Shown: positions 1 to 7,969 of the stretch, one piece after another
Layout: every line of letters begins with the position of its first letter
Numbering within the stretch: position 1 is the first letter of the stretch
Source of the DNA: Methylophilaceae bacterium
GTDB lineage: Bacteria; Pseudomonadota; Gammaproteobacteria; Burkholderiales; Methylophilaceae
Reading direction: 5' to 3'
Assembly (NCBI GenBank): GCA_947379975.1
Contig: CANCPF010000001.1
Span: 1-64,000, forward strand
DNA: 64,000 bases
Notes under the pieces: generated by a model
Told to the model about the DNA's origin: nothing
What the model saw: the letters and a program-made list of their open reading frames with translations, nothing else
Databases searched by the model: none
Position numbers and translations under genes: made by a program

Positions 1-130
1 TATCTAGGCGTTTAATGCCAGAAACCCCAGAACAAGCATTCCGCGTTAAATCCGTCAGCGTATTACCGAGTGGTGAAACTACGCCTAAGCCAGTAATAAC
101 AACCCGTTGCCGATTCGACACATTAGCCAT
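1..130 (-). CDS. beta-ketoacyl-ACP synthase (KAS II/FabF-like), N-terminal part only
   Basis: Only the first 43 codons lie in the window; the rest runs off the left edge. The start is MANVSNRQRVVITGLGVVSP followed by LGN, the typical N-terminus of FabF/KAS II condensing enzymes, which elongate acyl chains held on an acyl carrier protein. The catalytic Cys-His-His residues are outside the window. The ATG overlaps the stop of the upstream ACP gene by one base (TAATG), so the two are translationally coupled. Its place in an operon with a dedicated ACP, an aminotransferase and a hydrolase suggests a specialised ketosynthase rather than the housekeeping FabF, but this is inference. Confidence 0.85.
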   Translation of the reverse strand, partial: MANVSNRQRVVITGLGVVSPLGNTLTDLTRNACSGVSGIKRLD

Positions 131-408
131 TATTTGTTCTGTTCCAAAATTAATTGATGCACCAACACCGCAACATCGTGCAATGTGCTGATTTTAACTT
201 GATCGTTTGGCACTTTAATATTGAAATAATCTTCAGCACTGAAAATAATATCAAAAGTATCCAGTGAATCTAAACCTAGCACTTGCAAATCACTTTCCGG
301 CTTGATAGCCGCTTGATCCATATCCATTTTATCAGCAATCATTTTTGCTAAGGCATTGGTCACGTCATCAAGACTTGGAATTTGCTTACTTGTTTTTTGT
401 GCGGTCAT
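130..408 (-). CDS. acyl carrier protein
   Basis: A 92-residue protein with the Asp-Ser-Leu phosphopantetheine site in LGLDSLDTFDIIF, the serine near residue 48. Length and helix layout fit a stand-alone carrier protein that holds acyl or polyketide intermediates as thioesters. It sits 44 bases after the hydrolase gene and overlaps the ketosynthase start by one base. The sequence departs from housekeeping AcpP (for example DTFDII in place of DTVELV), so it is probably a dedicated carrier for this cluster. The substrate cannot be told from sequence. Confidence 0.9.
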   Translation of the reverse strand: MTAQKTSKQIPSLDDVTNALAKMIADKMDMDQAAIKPESDLQVLGLDSLDTFDIIFSAEDYFNIKVPNDQVKISTLHDVAVLVHQLILEQNK

Positions 409-452
409 TACTATTGATCCTAATGATTATTATCGATAAAAAGCCCGGTATC

Positions 453-1418
453 TTATACAGAAACAGGCATAGATTCATGGTTTTTATTACTAGCGATAGG
501 CTTTTGTGACTGCTCTTTGCAAAACTGTGCGGCGCGTCTGGCAACGTCATCTTTACGCTTATCCAGCGTGAGTACGTGGTAAGAATCATCCACAAAAAAG
601 GTTTCTACTGTATCAGATGAAATATTAGCTTGTGTGTAGTATGCGTTCTTTAAACTCGCCATATCATCTTCTGTCGCATGAATAATAAGCGTAGGCACTG
701 TTACATTTTTTAGCGCTTTCTTCGCCGCTTTAATTAATCTAACACTTTCTAAAATGACCGTGGCGGGCGTTTTAAAATAGCCAATTTTATCTGCAGCTTG
801 ATTGTCTCGATTTTCTAAAATAGCATGCACCAGCGCGCGAACACGTTCATCTTTAATACCGTAAGGTGCTGTTTCTTCCCACTGCACAAAATATTTAAGC
901 GGCGTATAAAGTACCAAAGGCAGCAATATCGCTTGTTTAAGTTTAGGTACATTCCAGCCATCGTAAAAAAACGTAGTGGAAAGTAGAATAATACCGGCCA
1001 CTTTATTGCCTTTTTTGGCTGCTAGCATCAAGGCAATCAGTGCGCCCATAGAAAGTCCTGAAACATACACATGCTCACATTCTTCTTTAAGTGCATCAAA
1101 TGCAGCTTCAATTGAAAGATACCAATCTTGCCATTTGGTGGCAGACAAGGCTTCAATAGTCGCGCAATGGCCAGCCAACTCAGGACAAGCCACAGTAAAA
1201 CCCTGACGCGCAATCACTTTCCCGTATTGCTTCATTTCTGTAGGTGTGCCGGTAAGACCGTGTATAAGCAATACGCCCACACTGCCCTTGCGTTCAATAA
1301 ATCCAACTGGGCCTAGCAAGTCGTCGATGCTAGGTTTGACTGATCCTTTTTGCGCAGAATGAGATTCATGCGTTTGCGTTTCTAATAAACTTCTGTCCAG
1401 AGCTAAAGCCTGCGTCAT
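453..1418 (-). CDS. alpha/beta hydrolase (carboxylesterase/monoacylglycerol-lipase-like)
   Basis: A 321-residue serine hydrolase. The oxyanion-hole segment is LLIHGLTGTPTEM, the nucleophile elbow is VSGLSMGA, an acidic residue lies in HATEDDMAS and the catalytic histidine in DDSYHVLTLD. This pattern resembles Est30/YvaK-type carboxylesterases, which cleave short and medium acyl esters. I chose the ATG at 1418 because it overlaps the stop of the preceding EamA gene (ATGA); the longer open frame to 1508 adds 30 unlikely residues overlapping that gene. Next to a ketosynthase and an ACP it may act as a thioesterase or release enzyme, but that is inference. Confidence 0.8.
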   Translation of the reverse strand: MTQALALDRSLLETQTHESHSAQKGSVKPSIDDLLGPVGFIERKGSVGVLLIHGLTGTPTEMKQYGKVIARQGFTVACPELAGHCATIEALSATKWQDWYLSIEAAFDALKEECEHVYVSGLSMGALIALMLAAKKGNKVAGIILLSTTFFYDGWNVPKLKQAILLPLVLYTPLKYFVQWEETAPYGIKDERVRALVHAILENRDNQAADKIGYFKTPATVILESVRLIKAAKKALKNVTVPTLIIHATEDDMASLKNAYYTQANISSDTVETFFVDDSYHVLTLDKRKDDVARRAAQFCKEQSQKPIASNKNHESMPVSV

Positions 1419-1801
1419 GCGTAACCACCACCTACAAATAAAATTCCTGTGATAATGAGCGCCACACCTAGCCAACGTTTCCGGCTTATGCGCTCTTTTA
1501 AAAACCACGCTGAGGCTAATAATATAAAGATATTATTAGCACTAGAAAGCGGCGCAGCGATATTTAATGGTGTGATGGATAAAAAGGCCAGCCAAACAAT
1601 GGCTTCTAACACAAAAATAACCAGTCCAAGCATGATGAGCTTACTGGTTAACACCTGCTTAACGCTTGCCCAATGGCCGCGCCAACCAGTGTGTGATGAA
1701 GTTAGAAAGCTGTTCATGCCTTTTTTAAATAAGATATTTCCTAGCGTGTAACACAGCATGGAAATACAAAACAAACTGATCGATTTAACGCTTAACAACA
1801 T
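1415..1801 (-). CDS. small EamA/DMT-family membrane protein (ArnE/ArnF-sized)
   Basis: A 128-residue membrane protein with about four hydrophobic segments: one near residues 5-25 and three from about 55 to the C-terminus. The LKERISRKRWLGVALIITGI motif is characteristic of the EamA half of drug/metabolite transporters. At this size it matches the small SMR/ArnE-ArnF flippase subunits, which act as dimers. It overlaps the hydrolase gene by four bases. In an operon with ACP and ketosynthase genes it could export or flip a lipid-linked product; the substrate is unknown. Confidence 0.75.
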   Translation of the reverse strand: MLLSVKSISLFCISMLCYTLGNILFKKGMNSFLTSSHTGWRGHWASVKQVLTSKLIMLGLVIFVLEAIVWLAFLSITPLNIAAPLSSANNIFILLASAWFLKERISRKRWLGVALIITGILFVGGGYA

Positions 1802-1826
1802 ATTGGATTAACTTAATTATGCGGAA

Positions 1827-1858
1827 GGCTACTTAGTCAAAAATTTAACTAAGTAGCC
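1827..1858 (-). other. intra-operon perfect hairpin
   Basis: Two 11-base arms (1827-1837 and 1848-1858, GGCTACTTAGT and its complement) flank a 10-base loop, in the 71-base gap between the aminotransferase and the EamA gene. There is no run of T after the stem on the minus strand, so it is not a classical terminator. It may act as an mRNA processing or stability element that uncouples the two halves of the operon. Confidence 0.6.
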
Positions 1859-1872
1859 ATTCATGGCAATAA

Positions 1873-3246
1873 TTACTGCGCACCGCAACGTGTAAGCAAT
1901 GCTTCAAACAATTTGATACCTAAATCAATTTCATCATTAGTGATCAATAAAGAAGGCGCTAAGGTAATCACGTTTTTCTGATAGCCTCCAATGTCCAACA
2001 CTAAACCGTATTGTTTATCGTCTATCATAATGTCACCTTTTAGGCCTTCATTAAACATACGATCAGCCAATGCACGGCTTGGCGTAAAGCCATCTTCAGT
2101 ACAAAGCTCGATACGCAACGCCAAACCAAGACCGCTCACATCGCCAACCACTTTCCAGCGTGTTTTTAATGCCTGAATTTGTTTCAGAAAGTATGCGCCA
2201 CGTTCATTAACTTCTGCTTCAAAATTGCCTTCTTGTGTCATTTTCATGATTTCAAGCGCAACAGCCGTACCTAATGGATTTGAGGCAAAAGTAGAATGTG
2301 TAGTGCCAGGAGGAAATTTTTCTGGGTTAATGTATTCTTCTTTAGCCCAAATGCCTGATAGCGGATTAAGACCATTGGTGATCGCTTTACCAAACACAAA
2401 AACGTCAGGCACGATGCCAAAGTTTTCCCAAGACCACAATTTACCGGTACGGTAAACGCCCATTTGAATTTCATCCGCCACTAATAACACGTTGCGTTTT
2501 TTAAGGCTGGCTTGCAGCTTTTCCATATAGCCATCTGGTGGAATAATATAGCCGCCGGTACCTTGCATAGGCTCGATATAAAACGCACCGAATTCACATT
2601 CTTCTGCTTTAGTATCCCAAACAGATTGATACTCAGTTTCAAATAACTTTTCAAATTCTTTGTGGCAATAAGTGTCGCAAGTTTCCACTTTCATGTCGTA
2701 CGGGCAACGGAAACAATATGGATAAGGCACAAAATGGGCACGATCTGCAAAGTTACCAAAACGACGGCGATAGCGATAGCTAGAAGTAATGGCTGAAGCG
2801 CCTAAAGTGCGGCCGTGATAGCCACCCATAAAGGCAAATTGATGGGTTTTTCCAGTGTGATTACGTACCAGTTTCAGTGAGTCTTCAACCGCTTGCGCAC
2901 CACCTACGTTAAAGTGAACACGGCCTTTTTCGCCGTATTTTTCTTCCATGTATTTACAGATGATTTCAGCTAAATCTACTTTTTCTTTATGTAAATATTG
3001 GCTGGCTAATTGCGGTAAAGTATCCACTTGCTTGTGCAGGACATCACTAATACGCTTGTTTTTGTAGCCAAAGTTAACCGCTGAATACCACATTTGCCAA
3101 TCTAAATATGGCGTTTTATTTTCATCAAACAAAAAGCTACCGTTACAATCCTCAAATACTTTTGGAGGATCAGCATAGTTAACTGTATCGCCATGTGAGC
3201 AATACTTATTGTTTTTATCTAGAATTTCAATGATTTTAGCATCCAT
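1873..3246 (-). CDS. class III PLP-dependent aminotransferase
   Basis: A 457-residue fold-type I aminotransferase. Visible are the substrate/PLP region FNVGGAQAVEDSLKL, GGYHGRTLGA, the cofactor aspartate in LVADEIQMG and the Schiff-base lysine in VFGKAITNG. A cysteine-rich insert, YPYCFRCPYDMKVETCDTYC, is the type also seen in 4-aminobutyrate and archaeal broad-specificity members of the family. The enzyme moves an amino group between an amino donor and a terminal aldehyde or keto group. With ACP and ketosynthase genes in the same operon, an acyl-derived aldehyde or ketone is a plausible acceptor, but no substrate can be assigned. Confidence 0.9.
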   Translation of the reverse strand: MDAKIIEILDKNNKYCSHGDTVNYADPPKVFEDCNGSFLFDENKTPYLDWQMWYSAVNFGYKNKRISDVLHKQVDTLPQLASQYLHKEKVDLAEIICKYMEEKYGEKGRVHFNVGGAQAVEDSLKLVRNHTGKTHQFAFMGGYHGRTLGASAITSSYRYRRRFGNFADRAHFVPYPYCFRCPYDMKVETCDTYCHKEFEKLFETEYQSVWDTKAEECEFGAFYIEPMQGTGGYIIPPDGYMEKLQASLKKRNVLLVADEIQMGVYRTGKLWSWENFGIVPDVFVFGKAITNGLNPLSGIWAKEEYINPEKFPPGTTHSTFASNPLGTAVALEIMKMTQEGNFEAEVNERGAYFLKQIQALKTRWKVVGDVSGLGLALRIELCTEDGFTPSRALADRMFNEGLKGDIMIDDKQYGLVLDIGGYQKNVITLAPSLLITNDEIDLGIKLFEALLTRCGAQ

Positions 3247-3340
3247 CAGGCAGACTCTTTCATTTTCAAAATTAAACTACTATTTAAATACGGATAAATA
3301 ATGCCCAATAATTCAGCATTAATTTATGGTGGTAATGCGT

Positions 3341-4024
3341 TTATGCTACTAGGTGTTTATCTGAATTTGCATTTACTTGCTGTTTAGAAACGTCCCATTG
3401 TTTAACCACGCCTAACACTTCAGAGAATGTCTGGAAACGTCTAAATGGAATATTCTCTTGCTCACAATAGGTAATCAACTTGCCTTTTGCAAAGACGATA
3501 TCAGCATGTTTAGCTAAGCAATAGTCAGATTTACCATCGCCCACCAACACCACCGGACCGCCTACATCTGCAGACAATTGCTCAGCAATTTGGCATTTAC
3601 ATACACCATTACCCGCCTTGCAATTTTCATTACGGAATGGGTAGCTAATAGCAACACCGTTAGGTTTAAAATGTAATTTATTGGCATAAATCGGCATGCT
3701 TGGAATAGCCGCATTGCGTGTTGCCACATCAATCGCATGATCCAAACCGTCGCTGACTATCGCAACTTTAGAGAAATTACTGATGTATTGGTGGAATGGG
3801 ATGAAACTAGCATCCAATTGAATGCCACGAAAGAAATTTTCAAGCGTCACTTGGTCAACTTCGACTAAATCTAATTGCTGTTTCATACAGTCAATGGCGC
3901 TGATATTACCCTGCAGCCATTCGTCTTCAAGATCTTTCCATCTATCGTCCGCAAAGCGCTCTAGCATTGCATCTACGGTGTCTCCAACAGAAAGTGTGCC
4001 ATCAAAATCAATTACAAAAAGCAT
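3341..4024 (-). CDS. MtnX-like HAD-superfamily phosphatase
   Basis: A 227-residue HAD hydrolase with motif I DFDGTLS (nucleophile Asp and general acid Asp), motif II Ser in IVSDGLD, and motifs III/IV in LVGDGKSDYCLAKHAD. The layout resembles MtnX and phosphoserine-phosphatase-like enzymes, which remove phosphate from small phosphometabolites. A cysteine cluster, NENCKAGNGVCKCQ, may bind metal. It is the first gene of the six-gene minus-strand operon, 94 bases ahead of the aminotransferase. A methionine-salvage role is possible, but no other mtn genes are present here, so I regard a phosphatase of the neighbouring pathway as more likely. Confidence 0.8.
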   Translation of the reverse strand: MLFVIDFDGTLSVGDTVDAMLERFADDRWKDLEDEWLQGNISAIDCMKQQLDLVEVDQVTLENFFRGIQLDASFIPFHQYISNFSKVAIVSDGLDHAIDVATRNAAIPSMPIYANKLHFKPNGVAISYPFRNENCKAGNGVCKCQIAEQLSADVGGPVVLVGDGKSDYCLAKHADIVFAKGKLITYCEQENIPFRRFQTFSEVLGVVKQWDVSKQQVNANSDKHLVA

Positions 4025-4083
4025 TTAATTCCTTTAATGTATTGTGATATTTAATCTAATATAAAAATTATAAATGTGAATAG

Positions 4084-4109
4084 CTTACATTTCACTTACA
4101 GCACTTACT
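4084..4109. promoter_or_regulatory. CTTACA direct repeats, candidate response-regulator site
   Basis: CTTACA at 4084-4089, five bases, CTTACA at 4095-4100, then CTTACT at 4104-4109. Hexamers separated by five bases (11-base period, one helical turn) are how PmrA/QseB/BasR-type OmpR-family regulators bind. The site lies between the divergent HAD operon and the response-regulator gene, so the regulator could control both. The regulator assignment is inference. Confidence 0.4.
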
Positions 4110-4278
4110 TTAAATAGTTAGCAGCAATCATACTTGCCAACATAGCGGCTAAAAGCACGTGCCTATTAAAGAGAAATCCAAAGATATTAATTTTTGTGTA
4201 TATTACGGTTAAGGTAAATTTAAATTAGTCACTTAATGATTTAAAAGTTATTAACTCTGAGTACCACAAAGCAAAATT

Positions 4279-4980
4279 ATGCGAATTTTATTAGTTGAAG
4301 ATGATGTTATTTTAGGCAATGCTACCAGCATATATTTACGGAATATAGGTTACGTGGTTGATTGGGCGAAAGATGGCAAGCAAGCTGATTTAGCTTTACA
4401 TAATGAAGTATACGATGCGGTTGTACTAGATTTAGGTTTACCACAACTAGATGGGCTAGCCGTTTTAAAAAGATTGCGCGCGAGAAAACAACAAACCAGC
4501 GTAATTATTTTAACTGCCCGTGATAGCTTAGAAGACCGCATTGCCGGCTTAGACTTAGGCGCAGATGACTATTTGATTAAGCCGATCAAACTAGCTGAAT
4601 TAGCCGCAAGAATACGTGCACAACTGCGCCGCCAGCACGCAACAATATCCTCAATTATTGAATATCCGCCGTTAAGTTTAAATACTAAAGATCGTTTGGT
4701 TACCTATAAAAACCAACCTTTTGCACTTTCACCACGTGAATTAAGCCTACTTGAAACTTTACTATTACGCGTTGGCAAAGTAGTTAGTAAAGAAAATTTT
4801 CTTGAGAACATTAGTGATTGGGACGAAAGCTTAGGTACAAATGCCATTGAAGTTTACATGCATCGATTACGCAAGAAATTACTCAGTGTTGGTATTGAAG
4901 TTCGCACAGTACGTGGCTTAGGTTATATGTTAGATTTACAAGAAAACATGAATGCCATAAATTCTAAAATTAATGAATAG
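4279..4980 (+). CDS. OmpR-family response regulator (PmrA/QseB-like)
   Basis: A 233-residue two-domain regulator. The receiver (about 1-115) has the acidic pair in LLVEDDV, the phosphoacceptor Asp51 in VVLDLGLPQLDG, the conserved threonine in ILTARD and the lysine in DDYLIKPI. The C-terminal winged helix (about 130-225) contains the FALSPRELSLLETLLL and NAIEVYMHRLRKKL signatures of the OmpR class. The sensor kinase starts 12 bases after its stop, so the two form an operon. The nearest named relatives by motif are QseB/PmrA-type regulators. Confidence 0.93.
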   Translation: MRILLVEDDVILGNATSIYLRNIGYVVDWAKDGKQADLALHNEVYDAVVLDLGLPQLDGLAVLKRLRARKQQTSVIILTARDSLEDRIAGLDLGADDYLIKPIKLAELAARIRAQLRRQHATISSIIEYPPLSLNTKDRLVTYKNQPFALSPRELSLLETLLLRVGKVVSKENFLENISDWDESLGTNAIEVYMHRLRKKLLSVGIEVRTVRGLGYMLDLQENMNAINSKINE

Positions 4981-4991
4981 AAATTAAGACT

Positions 4992-6434
4992 ATGCAGCGC
5001 AATAACGCCTCTTTACAAAATAAAATATTAAGCTGGTTAATGCCGCTTATGTTGTTATTAATTTTAGTCGACAGCAGTCTACTCAATCGACTGGCTATTA
5101 ACGCATTAGAAAAAGAGTTAGATGCTGATTTACGTAGCTCATCGCAAGACATTACAAGTTATTTAAAGCAATCTGGCATTGATGCAACCGATTTCGAATT
5201 GTTAGAAAATGCTAGCAGAATTTTGTTAAACGATAATGTAGATAGGATTTTGTACAGTGTAAGTAATGAAAATGGCGCACTATTAAGTGGCAACAAAAAT
5301 CTTTTTGAAAAAACCAAAACAATCACTTATACAAGCACAAACACAAATATCAAAACAAAAGCAAAAACCTCAAATTTAGATGCTTATTACTTTTTCGCCG
5401 ATATCGATAATGAAAAATTTCGCGTAATACGCTCAACTTTTAAGGTAATGAATTCATTTGGCCCGCATGACATCAATATTCAAGTTGCAGTGACGCTTAA
5501 CCGTCGCAATGCGCTAGCAAATAAGATACTAGTCGGCATTGTTGTGCCACAATTATTATTGGTTGTGGTTTCACTTCTAATTATTTCCATGAGCGTTAAG
5601 CGCGGACTAGCACCGTTGGGCGAACTACAAAACGCAGTATCAAAACGGTCAGAAAAAAATCTCAGCCCGATCAATTTACCCAATATTCCAGAAGAAGTTT
5701 CCTTGGTAGCCAATTCGGTAAATCAATTAATGCGGCAATTGCAAAATTTAATTTCAGGACAAAATCAGTTTATTGCTGATGCCGCACATCAATTAAGAAC
5801 GCCACTTGCTGGCGCACAAGCGCAACTTGAGCTTGCCGAACTTGAATCAGATCCGGCTAAATTAAAATCAATCTTGCTTAAAGTACATCAAAGCCTAGAT
5901 CGATTATTGCATACCATTAACCAGTTGCTAGTTTTAGCGAAAAACCAGCCTGAAGCGGTTTCAATGATTAAAATGGAAGCTCTCGATTTAAACATCATTT
6001 CAAAAGAAGTCGCTTTAGAAATGGCCCCAACCGCCATACAAAAGAAAATAGACTTAGGTTTTGAAGAGGCTACAACACCCGCAATGATTTTAGGTAACAC
6101 TGAGCGCCTTAAAGAATTGCTGTATAACTTGTTGGATAATGCTATTCGCTATACGCACAATGCTGGTTGTGTCACTTTATCGATTAATGTGACTGATGAG
6201 GATGTGGAGCTCGTTGTTGCAGACAATGGGCCTGGCATTAGCATGGCTGATCGAGACAAAATCTTCGATAGATTTCACCGTGTCATAGGATCCGGGCAAG
6301 ATGGAAGCGGTTTAGGCTTGGCAATTGTTAAAGAAATCGCGAATCTACACAACGCAGATATTGTTGTTTCGGAAGCAAATTCAACCAATGGCCTGCAAGT
6401 AACAGTGAGTTTTAACAAGTGGATGGAAAGCTAA
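4992..6434 (+). CDS. two-component sensor histidine kinase
   Basis: A 480-residue inner-membrane kinase. A transmembrane helix at about 13-33, a periplasmic sensor region to about 177 and a second helix at about 178-200 lead into a HAMP-like linker. The H box IADAAHQLRTPLAG carries the phosphorylated His266; the N box is ELLYNLLDNAIRYTHN, and the G boxes are VADNGPGIS and GSGLGLAIVKEI. This is a complete HisKA/HATPase kinase of the QseC/PmrB type that would phosphorylate the response regulator encoded just upstream. The periplasmic segment is rich in Asn, Thr and Lys, without an obvious metal-binding acidic motif such as ExxE. The signal is unknown. Confidence 0.92.
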   Translation: MQRNNASLQNKILSWLMPLMLLLILVDSSLLNRLAINALEKELDADLRSSSQDITSYLKQSGIDATDFELLENASRILLNDNVDRILYSVSNENGALLSGNKNLFEKTKTITYTSTNTNIKTKAKTSNLDAYYFFADIDNEKFRVIRSTFKVMNSFGPHDINIQVAVTLNRRNALANKILVGIVVPQLLLVVVSLLIISMSVKRGLAPLGELQNAVSKRSEKNLSPINLPNIPEEVSLVANSVNQLMRQLQNLISGQNQFIADAAHQLRTPLAGAQAQLELAELESDPAKLKSILLKVHQSLDRLLHTINQLLVLAKNQPEAVSMIKMEALDLNIISKEVALEMAPTAIQKKIDLGFEEATTPAMILGNTERLKELLYNLLDNAIRYTHNAGCVTLSINVTDEDVELVVADNGPGISMADRDKIFDRFHRVIGSGQDGSGLGLAIVKEIANLHNADIVVSEANSTNGLQVTVSFNKWMES

Positions 6435-6523
6435 ATCCAAAATAGCAAGCAGGCATTTATGTTAAAAATACATGCAACGACCTCCCACGAACAAGGCTTA
6501 AAACGGTAGAATACGTGCTGGCT

Positions 6524-6598
6524 GTCCTTGTGGTGAAACGGATATCACCGGCCCCTCCTAAGGGTCAGTTTCAGGTTCGAGTCCTGACGGGGACACCA
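6524..6598 (+). tRNA. tRNA-Arg (anticodon CCT)
   Basis: A cloverleaf can be drawn: acceptor GTCCTTG with CGGGGAC, D stem GTGA/TCAC, anticodon stem GGCCC/GGGTC around loop CTCCTAA (anticodon CCT at 6557-6559), and T stem TCAGG/CCTGA with loop TTCGAGT. Discriminator A and an encoded CCA end at 6598. It reads AGG codons. Confidence 0.95.
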
Positions 6599-6659
6599 AA
6601 TCATAAGCTTCTGACTTTAGTTCTTAGTTTTTAAAACATCTCACACCTTTACCAAATAG

Positions 6660-6688
6660 TTGACCTACGTGCTCACGCGGATTTTTAT
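6660..6688 (+). promoter_or_regulatory. possible sigma-70 promoter of the SAM synthetase gene
   Basis: TTGACC at 6660-6665, a 17-base spacer and TTTTAT at 6683-6688 give a fair -35/-10 pair about 70 bases before the coding region. There is no strong ribosome-binding site before the ATG at 6758, and I could not recognise a SAM-riboswitch fold in the leader. Confidence 0.3.
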
Positions 6689-6757
6689 TCATCAATGGGT
6701 TGTGTATATTTAAAGATAAAATCAATAAGCTGATAACAACAAGTCTATGAATCTCGC

Positions 6758-7969
6758 ATGCAGACCATGCATTTAAATATATCTCTACTTGAATGTCCTA
6801 TGGTTGGTTCATTACCGCTGGAAATAGTTGAGCGTAAAGGTTTGGGTCATCCAGATACGATTTGCGATGCAATCGCGGAAGAATGTAGCCGTAGTTTGTC
6901 GCATTATTACCTAGAAAATTTTGGCATGATTTTACATCACAATGTCGATAAAGCCTTACTGTGCGGTGGTCAGGCAATAGCCAGTTTTGGTGGTGGTGAA
7001 ATAACAGCACCCATTGATATTTACTTGGCTGGGCGTGCCACTGAGCTTGTGGCCGGTGTTAAAGTACCGGTGCATGAAATTGCTATTGAAAGTAGTCACC
7101 GTTGGCTAAAGAATAATTTACGCTTCATTGATGTCAATCGACAAGTACGTATACATTGCAATATTCGGCCAGGGTCGGCTGATCTGACCAAGTTATTTCT
7201 AAGCCAACAAAATACAAAAATCCCTATTGCCAACGACACCTCCTGCGGCGTTGGCTATGCTCCGCTAAATACCTTGGAAAGCTTGGTTTTAAAGGTTGAA
7301 CATTACCTTAACTCTCCTGCGGTTAAAGCAGCTTTTCCAGCCATAGGCGAAGATATTAAAGTAATGGGCGTTCGTAGTTATGATGAAATTAATTTAACCG
7401 TCGCTTGCGCTATTGTCGGTCGTTTCATTAAGGACATGCCAGACTACCTTGAAATCAAACAAAAAATAGCTGAATTAGCCCAGTTAGCGGCTAAATTAGC
7501 TGGTGTTAATGCTGTGAATGTTATGGTTAACGTTGCCGATAATATTTCCGAAGAAAACATTTATCTGACAGTGACTGGCACGTCCGCAGAAAATGGTGAT
7601 GATGGCGAAGTTGGTCGAGGGAATAGAGCTAATGGACTTATTAGTTTTTATCGACCCATGAGCATGGAAGCGCTGGCTGGCAAAAATCCAGTCAGCCATA
7701 TTGGCAAGTTATATAACGTAGTAGCGCAAAATATTGCCCATGATATTGTAAATTCGGTAGAGGGTGTGCTTGAAGTATATTGTTATTTACTGGGCCAAAT
7801 TGGCCGACCGATTGATAATCCTGCAGTGGCCGACTTAAAATTGCATCTGGCACCGGGCATTAATATTGAGCAAATTAATAAGCCTGTTGCGGCGATCGTG
7901 CATCAACACCTAGCAAGTATTAATACACTTTGGCAAACAATTATCAGCGGCTCTATTACACTTTTTTAG
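6758..7969 (+). CDS. archaeal-type S-adenosylmethionine synthetase
   Basis: A 403-residue protein matching the archaeal methionine adenosyltransferase family (COG1812), which makes S-adenosylmethionine from methionine and ATP but shares little sequence with bacterial MetK. Signatures are VERKGLGHPDTICDAIAEE near the N-terminus, LHHNVDKALLCGGQ, FGGGE, GDDGEVGRGNRANGLISFYR and MEALAGKNPVSHIGKLYN. Length is normal for the family, so it looks intact. It stands alone downstream of tRNA-Arg. Bacteria usually rely on MetK, so this gene is either an addition to or a replacement for it; the window cannot say which. Horizontal origin is plausible. Confidence 0.92.
   Translation: MQTMHLNISLLECPMVGSLPLEIVERKGLGHPDTICDAIAEECSRSLSHYYLENFGMILHHNVDKALLCGGQAIASFGGGEITAPIDIYLAGRATELVAGVKVPVHEIAIESSHRWLKNNLRFIDVNRQVRIHCNIRPGSADLTKLFLSQQNTKIPIANDTSCGVGYAPLNTLESLVLKVEHYLNSPAVKAAFPAIGEDIKVMGVRSYDEINLTVACAIVGRFIKDMPDYLEIKQKIAELAQLAAKLAGVNAVNVMVNVADNISEENIYLTVTGTSAENGDDGEVGRGNRANGLISFYRPMSMEALAGKNPVSHIGKLYNVVAQNIAHDIVNSVEGVLEVYCYLLGQIGRPIDNPAVADLKLHLAPGINIEQINKPVAAIVHQHLASINTLWQTIISGSITLF

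Noticed and set aside
3341..4024. Methionine-salvage enzyme MtnX as a firm assignment
   Set aside because: No mtnA, mtnB, mtnC or mtnD gene is nearby; context favours another phosphatase role.
6599..6757. SAM riboswitch before the archaeal-type SAM synthetase
   Set aside because: I could not fit any SAM riboswitch core helices or a following terminator/anti-terminator pair.
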